DNA from: Faucicola osloensis_B
GTDB lineage: Bacteria > Pseudomonadota > Gammaproteobacteria > Pseudomonadales > Moraxellaceae
Assembly: GCA_964211495.1 (NCBI GenBank)
Contig: CAXORL010000001.1
Coordinates: 124,001-188,000, forward strand
DNA length: 64,000 bases
Direction of reading: 5' to 3'
Shown: positions 8,644 through 17,488 of the stretch, piece by piece
How the letters are laid out: every line of letters starts with the position of its first letter
Position numbering within the stretch: the stretch's first letter is position 1
Made by a program: the position numbers and the translations under genes
The notes under the pieces: generated by a model
Seen by the model: only the letters and a program-made list of their open reading frames with translations
Told to the model about the DNA's origin: nothing
Databases searched by the model: none

Positions 8644-10268
8644 GCGAGTTACTCAAAGTCAAAAACCTAACCATCAAATCCGCCACCCAAACGCTGGTCG
8701 ATAACCTATCTTATACACTCCACACAGGCGAAACGCTCGCCATCGTCGGCGAATCTGGCTCTGGTAAATCCCTCTCAAGCCTTGCTTTACTCGGACTGCT
8801 GCCAAATAGCCTAAGTATCACAGGACAAGCGTATTTAACAGACAGCCAAACCGAGCAAGCAATCAGTTTACCGATTGAAAAAAATAGCCTAAGCAAAGAT
8901 AGCCAAAATGTCTTTCGCCAAATCCGTGGCAAACGCATCGGCATGATTTTCCAAGAGCCGATGACAGCCTTAAACCCCTTACACACGGTGGGTAAACAAA
9001 TCGCCGAATCGTTAAGTCTGGCTGGCGTGGCAAAAAAACACTGGCGACAGCGTACCCTAGCGTTGCTTTCCCAAGTCAATATTGCCGACCCTGAAAGCAA
9101 ACTTGCGCGCTATCCGCACGAGCTCTCGGGTGGACAACGACAGCGTATCATGATAGCAATGGCACTCGCGCAAGACCCTGACATTATTATCGCAGACGAG
9201 CCGACCACCGCCCTAGATGTGACTTTACGCCATGAGATTTTGGGCTTGCTCAACCGCCTAAAAAATGAACGTGGCATGGCGATGATTTTGATTAGCCATG
9301 ATTTAAACCTTGTCAAACGCTACAGCGACAACCTCATCGTCATGCAGCAAGGCAAGGTCATGGAGCAGGGGGCTACCCAAGCGATATTTAACCAGCCGCA
9401 GCAGGATTATACTCGCTCATTGATTTATCAAGAGTTTGGACAAAGTTTGCCAATCATTGACAATTCACCCAGTGTTTTAGAAGTTAAACAGTTAACCATC
9501 GCTTTCCCCCAAAAAAACAATATATTGGGTCAAACCACCCAATGGTTTGAGGCGGTCAAAGGGTTAAATTTGACCCTTATGCAAGGGCAATCCTTGGGTA
9601 TAGTGGGCGAGTCGGGTTCTGGCAAAACCACCACGGCTTTGGCACTCATCAAATTATTGGCGAATGCTGCCAAGGTGCAAGGTCAGATTTTGCTGTCAGC
9701 CAATGCTCACATGACGGACGTTTTAGCGTTGTCGAATAAAGCCTTTTTGCCGTATCGCTCAGATATTCAAATGGTATTTCAAGACCCGTATGCCAGTATT
9801 AATCCACGGTTTAGTGTGTTTGAGATAATTGAAGAAGGGCTAAGCATTCAAGGTATGGCAAAAACGGCGCGTGAAAAAGCGGTGTTAGCGGCCTTAGACA
9901 CGGTGCGGTTGCCACGAGATTTTATCAATCGTTATCCGCATGAGCTTTCAGGCGGTCAGCGTCAGCGGGTGGCACTCGCGCGGGCATTGGTAATGAAGCC
10001 CAAAATTTTGTTACTCGATGAGCCTACATCGGCGCTTGATAGCAGCACCCAAGTGGCGATGGTCAAATTATTGCGAGATATTCAAGCAAAATTTGGCTTA
10101 AGCTATATTTTTATCAGCCATGATTTGCAGGTGGTTAAGGCATTGTGTCAAACGATACTGGTGTTGAAAAATGGCGAAACACAAGCGTATGATACGACAG
10201 ACAATATCTTCAGCCAACCACAAAATCAGTATGTGACTGCCCTAATTGCGCACAGCAGTGAAAACTAG
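8640..10268 (+). CDS. yejF: ABC importer ATPase YejF (two nucleotide-binding domains)
   Basis: Fused ATPase energising the Yej importer, 542 residues. Two complete ABC domains are visible: Walker A GESGSGKS at about residue 37 and GESGSGKT at about 323, each followed by the signature LSGGQRQR and Walker B (IIADEPTTALD and LLLDEPTSALD) and a switch histidine (ISHDL). Such tandem DppD/DppF-like fusions are normal for YejF. It is the last gene of the locus; I see no convincing terminator after it. Confidence 0.95.
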   Translation: MSELLKVKNLTIKSATQTLVDNLSYTLHTGETLAIVGESGSGKSLSSLALLGLLPNSLSITGQAYLTDSQTEQAISLPIEKNSLSKDSQNVFRQIRGKRIGMIFQEPMTALNPLHTVGKQIAESLSLAGVAKKHWRQRTLALLSQVNIADPESKLARYPHELSGGQRQRIMIAMALAQDPDIIIADEPTTALDVTLRHEILGLLNRLKNERGMAMILISHDLNLVKRYSDNLIVMQQGKVMEQGATQAIFNQPQQDYTRSLIYQEFGQSLPIIDNSPSVLEVKQLTIAFPQKNNILGQTTQWFEAVKGLNLTLMQGQSLGIVGESGSGKTTTALALIKLLANAAKVQGQILLSANAHMTDVLALSNKAFLPYRSDIQMVFQDPYASINPRFSVFEIIEEGLSIQGMAKTAREKAVLAALDTVRLPRDFINRYPHELSGGQRQRVALARALVMKPKILLLDEPTSALDSSTQVAMVKLLRDIQAKFGLSYIFISHDLQVVKALCQTILVLKNGETQAYDTTDNIFSQPQNQYVTALIAHSSEN

Positions 10269-10468
10269 CGGGTTTGCTGTCAAAACATTAGAAAGTTAAC
10301 AATTATCGTGAACCACGTTGTTATATAAGTTTGCTTGGTTATAGCCAATTTACTCTAGTCATTTAACCCTAGTCATTTTACCATAGTTATTTTATTACAA
10401 GCACTTATACAGCGACTTAATTACATGCACTCAATTACAGCCCCTTTAGCCATTGTTAAAAATTAACC

Positions 10469-11938
10469 ATGCCAAATTCCATCATTACCGAAGACAAAAA
10501 GCCACAGCATGACCTATTTGCTACAGCTGCCTTGACCCCCGCGCAAACCAAATATTTGCCAATCGTGGTGGCAATTGCCTTGTTTATGCAAATTTTAGAC
10601 TCAACGGTACTCAATACCGCTTTGCCTGCGATGGCGCATGATTTGAATCAGCCTGCGTTATCAATGCAGTGGACAGTGATTAGCTATGCGCTCACTTTGG
10701 CAATTTTTACCCCGATTAGTGGTTTTATTGCCGATAAGTATGGCACTAAGACCACTTTTATGGTGGCGATTGGCGTGTTTACCGCAGGCTCGATGATGTG
10801 TGCGGTGTCACCAACGCTCAATAGCCTAATTTTTTCTCGGGTTGTGCAAGGATTGGGCGGTGCGATGCTCATGCCTGTGGGCAAGTTAACGCTGATTAAA
10901 AGCTATCCGCGAGAACGTATGCTGTCGGTGATGAATTATGCGGTGATGCCTGCGATGATTGCGCCAGTGATTGGACCTTTGGTCGGGGGGTATTTGGTGG
11001 AGCTGGCAAGCTGGCATTGGATTTTTTTGATTAATATTCCCATGGGGGCATTGGGGATGTGGGCAGGGTGGAAACTGATGCCCAACTATCTACAGCGCAA
11101 TCCTAGCATGGATTTGCTTGGATTTTTGCTGTTTGGTGGCGCGATGGCAAGCTTTACCTTTGCGCTCGAGTTTGCTAATAACATTCATGCTGATAATCTG
11201 GCGTCAGCGGTTTTCCCCGTGATGGTTGCTTTATTGGCGATTATGCTGCTTATTGGCTATTATTATCACGCCAAATACTCGGAATCGCGTAATGGGCAAC
11301 AACCGCTATTTGGCTTGGATTTGTTTCAAGTGCGTACCTTTCGCGTGGGCATTGTTGGCAATTTACTGACCCGTTTGGGGATGAGTGCGATTCCTTTTCT
11401 ACTGCCGCTACTGCTGCAAGTGGTGCAAGGTTATTCGCCGTCACAAGCGGGTTGGATGTTGGCACCGATTGCGGTGGGCGCGCTGTTGACCAAGCCGCTG
11501 GTCACGCGTATTGTGAAACAATTTGGCTATCGTAAAACATTGGTGGGCAATACCTTGTTGATTGGCGTTAATATCATGCTGTTATCACAACTCAATCAAA
11601 CCACGCCGATTTGGCTAAGTGTGCCATTTTTGACTTTTATGGGGGCGTGTAATTCGCTACAATTTAGCACGATGAACACCATCAGTATCGCACGGCTTCG
11701 CCCAAGTCAAACCAGCAGTGGCAATAGTTTATTGTCCGTCAACCAGCAATTGGCGATTAGTTTCGGGATTGGCTTTGGGGCGATGCTGCTACATTTACTG
11801 ACACCCGCTCGCGCCTCGCTGGCACAGACGCAAACCGCGTTTTCATACAGTTTTATCATTTTGGGTATCATGACGATTTTATCTGGGCTGTATTTTTTGC
11901 GGTTGCACCGATTTGATGGCAAAGGGTTATACCAGTAG
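10469..11938 (+). CDS. MFS drug exporter, DHA2 (EmrB/QacA-like) family
   Basis: A 489-residue integral membrane protein with about 14 hydrophobic segments. Helix 1 carries the DHA2 hallmark LDSTVLNTALPAM, helix 2 ends in the motif-A loop GFIADKYGTK, and motif C-like GPLVGGYLVELASWHWIFLINIP follows. The family exports hydrophobic drugs or dyes by proton antiport. It stands alone without an EmrA-type adaptor or adjacent regulator, so MdtD-like single-component export is more likely than a tripartite pump. The 200 bases upstream contain degenerate TAGTCATTT/TAGTTATTT repeats but no recognisable operator. Confidence 0.9.
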   Translation: MPNSIITEDKKPQHDLFATAALTPAQTKYLPIVVAIALFMQILDSTVLNTALPAMAHDLNQPALSMQWTVISYALTLAIFTPISGFIADKYGTKTTFMVAIGVFTAGSMMCAVSPTLNSLIFSRVVQGLGGAMLMPVGKLTLIKSYPRERMLSVMNYAVMPAMIAPVIGPLVGGYLVELASWHWIFLINIPMGALGMWAGWKLMPNYLQRNPSMDLLGFLLFGGAMASFTFALEFANNIHADNLASAVFPVMVALLAIMLLIGYYYHAKYSESRNGQQPLFGLDLFQVRTFRVGIVGNLLTRLGMSAIPFLLPLLLQVVQGYSPSQAGWMLAPIAVGALLTKPLVTRIVKQFGYRKTLVGNTLLIGVNIMLLSQLNQTTPIWLSVPFLTFMGACNSLQFSTMNTISIARLRPSQTSSGNSLLSVNQQLAISFGIGFGAMLLHLLTPARASLAQTQTAFSYSFIILGIMTILSGLYFLRLHRFDGKGLYQ

Positions 11939-12114
11939 TCGCCCTTATATTTTTGCCCACATTGTTGATACCATGTTGTCAATATAAGTTGCCCAGCCAT
12001 ACCGATAGGTAGTGTGGTAATTTATTTCACTTATTTTTATGATATTTTAATCCTTTAACCCGATTGCCCTAGATTGTAGCTAATTGCTATGGGCGCAATC
12101 GTTTTGGAAACCTT

Positions 12115-13887
12115 ATGCTCTCCAATACTTTTTCAATGATAATTGATACTCGTTGGTGTCTTGATGAACTGCTAAAAGATGGCATCATTGACCAACGTGA
12201 TTATAATTTGGTAATGACCCATAACCGCAAAACCTTGGATCCCCTGCAAGTGATTGCAGGCTTTCATCTGGTCGATAAAACTACGCACGTGGCGCTCAGT
12301 CTTGACCAACTCAATCGCTGGTTGGCACAAAAAGCAGGCGTTGATTATGTACGTATTGACCCGCTGAAAACCGATGTGCCCTCAGTCACATCGATTATGT
12401 CATTTGAATATGCGCGCTCGCAGCACATTTTACCAGTCGCCGTCACCCAAGATACAGTGGAAATCGGCACTGACCAGCCATTTTATCAAGATTGGCAGCT
12501 CAATATTGCGCATATCGTGTCGCCCAAAAAAATCAAAACCGTATTAATCAGTCCCGAACAAATCAACCGCTATCGCCAAGAATTTTATCAAGTCACCAAA
12601 GCCATTGCGGGGGCAAACCATCAGCAAAAACGCGCGGATGCCGATATCACCAATGTCGAAGCGCTATTACAACTGGGCAATGCCGCCAATATTGAAAACC
12701 CCGATGCCAATGACCAACATATCGTCAAAATTGTTGATTGGCTATTACAGTACGCTTTTGACCAGCGTGCCAGTGATATTCACTTAGAGCCGCGCCGAGA
12801 TAAAAGCAACGTGCGTTTTCGTATCGATGGTATCTTGCATACCGTTTATCAAATGCCGACTGGGATTATGACCGCGGTGGTGGCTCGGATAAAAATCTTA
12901 GCAAGACTCAATGTCGCTGAAAAACGTAAACCACAAGACGGACGGCTCAAAACCCGTACCCCTAAAGGTCAAGAAACCGAGCTACGGTTATCGACGCTCC
13001 CGACTGCGTTTGGCGAAAAGTTGGTGATGCGGGTATTTGACCCTGAAGTACTGGTGCGCTCTTTTGAACAGTTGGGGCTGACAGGACGAGATTTGCAAAA
13101 ATGGGATGACATGACCGGTAAAGCCAATGGTATTATTTTGGTCACAGGTCCGACAGGCTCGGGTAAAACCACGACGCTGTACAGTACCCTCAAAAAACTG
13201 GCGACAGAAGAAGTCAATGTCTGTACCATCGAAGACCCGATTGAAATGGTGGAGCCGTCGTTTAACCAAATGCAAATTCAAAACAACATTGATTTGACCT
13301 TTGCTGACGGTATTCGCTCGTTGATGCGTCAAGATCCTGATATCATCATGATTGGCGAAATTCGCGATACCGAAACCGCAGAAATGGCGGTACAAGCCTC
13401 GCTGACTGGGCACTTGGTGTTATCGACTTTACATACCAATGATGCACCCAGTTCGCTGACGAGGCTGCATGATTTGGGCGTGGCGCCGTTTTTAACCTCA
13501 GCGACCATCTTGGGCATCATGGCACAGCGTTTGGTGCGTACCCTTTGCCCACATTGCAAATCCAATAAGCCCATGAATGACATTGAGCAGCAGACTTGGC
13601 AGGCGTTAGTCAGTCCTTGGAAAGCCGCCGCCCCAGATACCATCAATCATGCTGTCGGCTGTGAACACTGCCGTAATACCGGTTATCTTGGGCGAGTGGG
13701 GTTGTATGAAATCATGGTACTTAGTAATGCGCTTAAAAAATTGATTAGCGAAGACGCTGACTTGTCGCAAATCGCGCAAAAAGCCTACCAAGATGGGTTG
13801 CAGCCTTTAAGACTAGCAGGCGCGAAAAAGATTGCTGAAGGAGTGACGACGTTTGAAGAAGTGATGAGAGTGGTGCCGTTAACTTAG
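12115..13887 (+). CDS. GspE/PilB-family secretion or pilus assembly ATPase
   Basis: Hexameric ATPase driving type IV pilus extension or type II secretion, 590 residues. An N-terminal MshEN/GspE_N-like region (about 15-150) precedes the ATPase core. Walker A GPTGSGKTTT begins at residue 345, followed by the Asp box (TIEDPIEM), Walker B (IMIGEIRDTETAEMA) and the His box (LSTLHTNDAPSSLTRL). The tetracysteine zinc motif CPHC...CEHC near 475 and 518 is typical of PilB and GspE. An in-frame ATG at 12136 is an alternative start. No pilC, pilD or gsp gene is adjacent, so pilus versus secretion cannot be decided. Confidence 0.92.
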   Translation: MLSNTFSMIIDTRWCLDELLKDGIIDQRDYNLVMTHNRKTLDPLQVIAGFHLVDKTTHVALSLDQLNRWLAQKAGVDYVRIDPLKTDVPSVTSIMSFEYARSQHILPVAVTQDTVEIGTDQPFYQDWQLNIAHIVSPKKIKTVLISPEQINRYRQEFYQVTKAIAGANHQQKRADADITNVEALLQLGNAANIENPDANDQHIVKIVDWLLQYAFDQRASDIHLEPRRDKSNVRFRIDGILHTVYQMPTGIMTAVVARIKILARLNVAEKRKPQDGRLKTRTPKGQETELRLSTLPTAFGEKLVMRVFDPEVLVRSFEQLGLTGRDLQKWDDMTGKANGIILVTGPTGSGKTTTLYSTLKKLATEEVNVCTIEDPIEMVEPSFNQMQIQNNIDLTFADGIRSLMRQDPDIIMIGEIRDTETAEMAVQASLTGHLVLSTLHTNDAPSSLTRLHDLGVAPFLTSATILGIMAQRLVRTLCPHCKSNKPMNDIEQQTWQALVSPWKAAAPDTINHAVGCEHCRNTGYLGRVGLYEIMVLSNALKKLISEDADLSQIAQKAYQDGLQPLRLAGAKKIAEGVTTFEEVMRVVPLT

Positions 13888-13966
13888 GCGGCTACCCATT
13901 ATTTGAAAGACAACAAATAAAATTTGAAAAACAACAGGTAAAATTCAAAAATAACCGGCAACAAAA

Positions 13967-13992
13967 AAGCCTAAACATAAAAGTTTAGGCTT
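13967..13992 (-). terminator. Terminator of the original host tRNA-Leu transcript
   Basis: Perfect 10-bp stem AAGCCTAAAC / GTTTAGGCTT with an A-run on the left side, so the T-run is on the minus strand. Before prophage insertion it would have followed the tRNA-Leu gene, whose displaced 3' end lies just to its right. It may also act weakly on the plus-strand secretion ATPase transcript. Confidence 0.75.
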
Positions 13993-13997
13993 AATCA

Positions 13998-14054
13998 ATG
14001 GTGCCCGGGGCCGGACTTGAACCGGCACGCTCGTAAGAGCGAGGGATTTTAAAT
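13998..14054 (-). repeat. att site, distal copy: displaced 3' half of tRNA-Leu
   Basis: Fifty-seven bases identical to 50245-50301, in the same orientation. On the minus strand it spans the tRNA-Leu(UAA) gene from the anticodon region through the variable and T arms to the CCA end, but the 5' half is missing, so it is not a functional tRNA. This is the host 3' end left behind when the phage restored the gene at the other end. Identity breaks at 13997/50244 and at 14055/50302. Confidence 0.95.
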
Positions 14055-14193
14055 TCTTAGATAGTTAAATTCATGTGAAAACATGATAATTCATATCAAT
14101 GCTTAAGGCTTCACAACCTCAGTGGTTTCAAGGCTTACAAGGTTTTTTAGACTTCATATAAATTCATAAAAAATCATGTAACGACATATTTCA

Positions 14194-14262
14194 AGTATAT
14201 TTTCAGTATATTTTTAGCCAATTTCGCTGATTAAAAGTATATTCAATATACTCGGGTATACT
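14194..14262. promoter_or_regulatory. Candidate integrase arm-type sites, left end
   Basis: Five copies of an 8-bp motif AGTATATT/AGTATACT (14194-14201, 14205-14212, 14236-14243 on plus; 14245-14252 on minus; GGTATACT at 14255-14262) lie between the att core and the first gene. The same motif clusters at the other end next to the integrase gene, which is where arm-binding sites of tyrosine integrases with an N-terminal arm-binding domain are expected. Confidence 0.55.
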
Positions 14263-14317
14263 GCAAAATGCGGTGCTATTTTAGCTTGGCCGCGTGGATA
14301 AGGATTTCTTTTTGAGT

Positions 14318-14346
14318 ATAAAAAAAGCCAGCGTTTAACTGGCTTT
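14318..14346 (-). terminator. Terminator of the leftward early operon
   Basis: Stem AAAGCCAG / CTGGCTTT with a 7-base loop; on the minus strand it is followed by a run of seven T. It overlaps the end of the last leftward gene (stop at 14335-14337). Confidence 0.85.
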
Positions 14347-14619
14347 CTTGTAATTGGCAGTACATTTGTAAGTCATGCGCTGTAAGAATCCATGCAATAC
14401 CCTCGCTTGGTAGAGTACGACGCTCCGACACGGTTTAGAGTACTCAAGCTTGTCGCTGTCGTTGTCGCGCCAACTCTGCAGCGTGCGAGGCGATACGCCA
14501 ATGAACGCCGCGGCATACTCTGGTGTAAAGTACTCGTCAGGACTGGCATGAGTCACAGCGGTTTTCATCAATTCTTTTTCGTGGGCAGTGTAGGTCGCCC
14601 ATTTTTTGCGTGGTATCAT
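14335..14619 (-). CDS. Small helix-turn-helix protein (possible excisionase/AlpA-like)
   Basis: A 94-residue protein whose middle (EYFTPEYAAAFIGVSPRTLQSW, about 30-50) is a MerR/excisionase-type winged-helix or HTH motif, in which a bacterial XRE- or AlpA-like helix reads DNA. It is the last gene of the leftward operon and lies about 280 bases from the left att core beside the candidate integrase arm sites, the usual place for a recombination directionality factor. The start follows the preceding stop directly (TAAATG). The excisionase role is inferred from position and fold only. Confidence 0.6.
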   Translation of the reverse strand: MIPRKKWATYTAHEKELMKTAVTHASPDEYFTPEYAAAFIGVSPRTLQSWRDNDSDKLEYSKPCRSVVLYQARVLHGFLQRMTYKCTANYKKAS

Positions 14620-15210
14620 TTACCTGTTCTCCTTATCTTCAAATATTCTAACTTCCAGAACTTCTTTGGCGTGTCGCTCGGCAAACTCTTTACTGAAACG
14701 TCCTGCTTCGTGTTTTGAAGCCGTATATCCTTTAGCATTGGGGCGGTACCAGTATCCGCCTTTTGATATTAGGTATTGGGGCTCTCTTGGTGGTTGCCCC
14801 AAACTCTCAAAAAAATCATCACTAGGCATATTCATCGGCTGCCATGCCAATATGTCGCTTTCATCAATGTACGTTTCAGCCTTAATAAGGCTTAGCCACA
14901 CATGACCGCTTGCATACTCTTTAAACAATCCCACGCTATAAAGAGTAGGGTATTCAGTGCTGTCGTTTTTGAGCAATAGATTACAGGCTTGCATATCTTG
15001 TGGTTTTTCATCACTTGGCATTTTGCGCCATGACTGGTGCTGCTTGACGATTTTGATAGCCATTTTTAAACCTGCAATAGTAGCGGTATGTACCATGGCG
15101 ATTTCATCATCTACGATTGCAAACTGCTCAAAAGAAATTTCTAGGCTTTCGATTTCTTTCTCTAACTTCTCAATCAGCGTTTGTGGTTGTGTGGTGCATT
15201 CTATGGTCAT
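14620..15210 (-). CDS. Phage hypothetical protein (DUF551-like segment possible)
   Basis: A 196-residue protein. The N-terminus (5-60) is a predicted coiled coil/helical region, and the C-terminal half contains GHVWLSLIKAETYIDESDILAWQPM and YLISKGGYWYRPNAKGYT. The W-rich pattern ending in W-x-P-M recalls DUF551-type phage proteins, but I cannot confirm it. Its ATG overlaps the stop of the upstream zinc-ribbon gene (ATGA), so it is translated as part of the compact leftward early operon. Confidence 0.75.
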   Translation of the reverse strand: MTIECTTQPQTLIEKLEKEIESLEISFEQFAIVDDEIAMVHTATIAGLKMAIKIVKQHQSWRKMPSDEKPQDMQACNLLLKNDSTEYPTLYSVGLFKEYASGHVWLSLIKAETYIDESDILAWQPMNMPSDDFFESLGQPPREPQYLISKGGYWYRPNAKGYTASKHEAGRFSKEFAERHAKEVLEVRIFEDKENR

Positions 15211-15353
15211 TGGCTAGACTCCTTTACCAAGACAAAATTTTTACATCCGCACCTTGGGCAGATTTTGATAACTGCGATATCTGGGTGTTTAGGGTCTGGT
15301 TTACTGTCCATTTCTTTATATGTGCCAGTCCATTTACATCGATTACATTTCAT
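15207..15353 (-). CDS. 48-residue zinc-ribbon protein
   Basis: Small frame with two CxxC knuckles, CNRC at residues 3-6 and CPRCGC near 32-37, separated by a charged stretch, the pattern of a one-zinc ribbon of the Com/early phage type. Its TGA overlaps the ATG of the next gene, and its start lies 8 bases after the stop of the 49-residue gene upstream. The packing in the operon and the intact knuckles argue for a real gene. Function unknown; DNA- or RNA-binding is possible. Confidence 0.7.
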   Translation of the reverse strand: MKCNRCKWTGTYKEMDSKPDPKHPDIAVIKICPRCGCKNFVLVKESSQ

Positions 15354-15361
15354 AATGTCAT

Positions 15362-15511
15362 TCACGGCTTTCTCCTTATCCTTTTATCCATTTTAATGGG
15401 TGGCATAGGCAGTGCTTTGACTGCCTCTTTAAACTTTATTTCACACTTCACCGACTCATGATAGAGTCGGTGGTTGTTTTGGCGGATGCGCTTGGCAGTT
15501 CTTTTGTTCAC
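15362..15511 (-). CDS. 49-residue basic protein, GTG start
   Basis: Begins with GTG at 15511-15509, which overlaps the TGA of the upstream gene (GTGA), and ends 8 bases before the zinc-ribbon gene. It is strongly basic (MNKRTAKRIRQNNHRLYHES at the start, MDKRIRRKP near the end). No family recognised. Support comes from the coupled start and from filling the only gap in an otherwise gapless operon. Confidence 0.55.
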   Translation of the reverse strand: MNKRTAKRIRQNNHRLYHESVKCEIKFKEAVKALPMPPIKMDKRIRRKP

Positions 15512-16140
15512 GCCACACGCTCCGATTTTTCAACCGCATTGACCAACTCTTTTAGGTCATCAAGCGAGAGGGTAAGGGTTTTACTTGTCGCACGTCGGTC
15601 CAAAAAGATTTTGGCTTTGCCTTTTTGCACTTGGTATCCCATGATGGGATTAGGTGTAAAAGGCTTATTGCGTGGTTTTTTGGGCATGATTAATTTTTCG
15701 TACGGGGCGTCTTTAGCTTCTTCCAAGATGCTTATTTGTTTGACATCCTCATTAATTATGGCGTCATGGTCGGTATCCGTATCGATATCACTTGGATTAT
15801 CGATTTCAGCACTTGGATTAATTAGGGTAGCTTCGTCGTTATCAGGGGAGCTCGACTCGTTATCATGGTAGCTAACATGGGGAGCTTGGGTATTAAGCTC
15901 CTTATCTTGTATGTTAGTGCCGTCATCTTGGGTATTAACGCCATCATTTCTGTGCGGTAAGCGCCATAAGCCATCAAATGACTCAGATGCTCCTAGGATG
16001 CCCAGAGCATGCTGAGTGGCTACCGCGGATAACAAGCATTTTTGCATAAGCTCATTAAACGGTATGCCAGCTGGATAGTCCTGAATGACTTCGCGGACCT
16101 TGTTGAGGGTCTTTTGTTGTTTAAGAGTGGGGTTTTTCAT
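15508..16140 (-). CDS. Phage hypothetical protein with acidic linker
   Basis: A 210-residue protein starting at 16140, where GGAG lies about 8 bases upstream; an in-frame ATG at 16155 has no such site. The N-terminal 70 residues (TLKQQKTLNKVREVIQDYP, GIPFNELMQK) look like a winged-helix-type fold; residues 70-140 are acidic, Asn/Asp/Ser-rich and probably disordered; the C-terminal 65 residues contain basic and beta segments. It lies directly downstream of recT. Function unknown; association with recombination is suggested only by position. Confidence 0.7.
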   Translation of the reverse strand: MKNPTLKQQKTLNKVREVIQDYPAGIPFNELMQKCLLSAVATQHALGILGASESFDGLWRLPHRNDGVNTQDDGTNIQDKELNTQAPHVSYHDNESSSPDNDEATLINPSAEIDNPSDIDTDTDHDAIINEDVKQISILEEAKDAPYEKLIMPKKPRNKPFTPNPIMGYQVQKGKAKIFLDRRATSKTLTLSLDDLKELVNAVEKSERVA

Positions 16141-16185
16141 GGGTATAAACTCCAAATGCCACCGTTGCCAGTGGCACTTTAAGGG

Positions 16186-17223
16186 TTATTCAGTGGCTTG
16201 ATTGATAACAGTCTCAAGGATTTCGTTGAGCTCTTGCACACGCTCATCACCTAGCTTGTCTTTGGCACCATAGATGCGTTGGCGCATTTCTTGGGCATCA
16301 TCTGCCGTTGACTGATTGATATCGTTTAGCAGCTCGTTGTAGATGATAGATGCGCGTTGCTCAGCCCAAGTGTTTTGCAAGATTGACAAGTCATCACCGC
16401 ATAGATTTTCAGTGGCTTTGATTTGGGCAATGTCTTTCCCTAGCACCATCAATTCATCAAGCGTGGTGGCTGACTGGATTTCTTTGACCTTTGGCTCAAT
16501 GTCAAAGCATTCAGTCGCTTGCGCTTCCATCACTGGCTCAGATTTTTTAGCTTTGATACGGTCTTTGATTGATGCGGTCCCGCCGTTTTTGGTTGGCGTA
16601 GGGGTTACGTCTTTAGGCTGTGCATTGCGGTCTTGCAATTCATCTTCGCTATATAAGCCTAAGACAACATCAGGACAGTAGAGACGCGCCCAACGCTTCG
16701 CGGCAAGGTAGGCAAGTTGCTGGCGTGGGTCAGCAGTCCAAAGTGGTGAGTTACGCACCGTGCCAACCTGTGCCATTGACAGGTCAAGGACGGTTGGCTC
16801 GTCATCACCGCGCATAGTTGCTGATACCTTGACGCCTACATCGGCAGGGCTATCAGTCTTGGTTTTGACTTTTGACCAATCGCCATAATATTCAAACTTC
16901 AAGCGACCAACGATAGGCGCTTTGCCGTTGATGACAGCGATAATTAGCTGCGCTTCGTAGCCAAGCGTGCCATTAACCAAATGGGTTTTTTGGGCAACTG
17001 CATAGGGGTCAAACCCCCAGCGCAATGCTTGACCAACGATGGCAAAACAGTCGCCAACATTACCCTGCAAATGCTTGGGCACGGTGCAAGCGCCGCTTGC
17101 CATGATTTGCGCTAGGCGGTGGCATTGACCGAACAGGGTGTCATCAAGCGCGATTTGCATCGGACTAAATGCGTCTGCTGTGGCTGGCGCAGTGATTGGG
17201 GTTGGGGTAGTTAGGTCGTTCAT
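16186..17223 (-). CDS. recT: RecT-family single-strand annealing recombinase
   Basis: A 345-residue protein with the RecT-family core: FGQCHRLAQIMASG, VPKHLQGNVGDCFAIVGQALRWGFDPYAVAQKTH, LGYEAQLIIAVIN and the RQQLAYLAAKRWARLYCPDVVLGLYSEDEL block. RecT anneals ssDNA generated by a partner exonuclease during phage recombination. The partner YqaJ-type nuclease is encoded just upstream, with one 83-residue gene between. The C-terminal 110 residues are helical and charged and less conserved. Confidence 0.93.
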   Translation of the reverse strand: MNDLTTPTPITAPATADAFSPMQIALDDTLFGQCHRLAQIMASGACTVPKHLQGNVGDCFAIVGQALRWGFDPYAVAQKTHLVNGTLGYEAQLIIAVINGKAPIVGRLKFEYYGDWSKVKTKTDSPADVGVKVSATMRGDDEPTVLDLSMAQVGTVRNSPLWTADPRQQLAYLAAKRWARLYCPDVVLGLYSEDELQDRNAQPKDVTPTPTKNGGTASIKDRIKAKKSEPVMEAQATECFDIEPKVKEIQSATTLDELMVLGKDIAQIKATENLCGDDLSILQNTWAEQRASIIYNELLNDINQSTADDAQEMRQRIYGAKDKLGDERVQELNEILETVINQATE

Positions 17224-17236
17224 GGGTTATTCCTTT

Positions 17237-17488
17237 TTACATTGGGTTGTTTAAGATTTGGTTGATATCACGGCGGCATCGGTTATAACCTTCGTTAAAA
17301 GATTCGTTTTCGATATATTCGATTATTCCGCGAAGGTTAGTTAAATCATGCTTAGTTGACTGTCCATATAATTCATCACCGTCTTGGTCAAGGATTACAC
17401 CAGTATCACTAACTTGAAATGCCAATAGCTGACCTAAAACTTCACGCTGTTCATTAAGGGGTAGCTTTCTATCTAATAAACTCATCAT
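17237..17488 (-). CDS. Small phage protein between exonuclease and RecT
   Basis: An 83-residue acidic protein (LLDRKLPLNEQREVLGQLLA, later RRDINQILNNPM). ATG at 17488 overlaps the exonuclease stop as ATGA; a second ATG follows immediately. No family recognised. The placement inside a recombinase pair suggests a role in early recombination, without direct evidence. Confidence 0.7.
   Translation of the reverse strand: MMSLLDRKLPLNEQREVLGQLLAFQVSDTGVILDQDGDELYGQSTKHDLTNLRGIIEYIENESFNEGYNRCRRDINQILNNPM

Noticed and set aside
13998..14054. A second tRNA-Leu gene
   Set aside because: Only the 3' half is present; the acceptor 5' strand and D arm are missing. It is the displaced att copy.
14392..15871. 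Plus-strand frames opposite the leftward operon
   Set aside because: They lack ribosome-binding sites and are antisense shadows of well-packed minus-strand genes.
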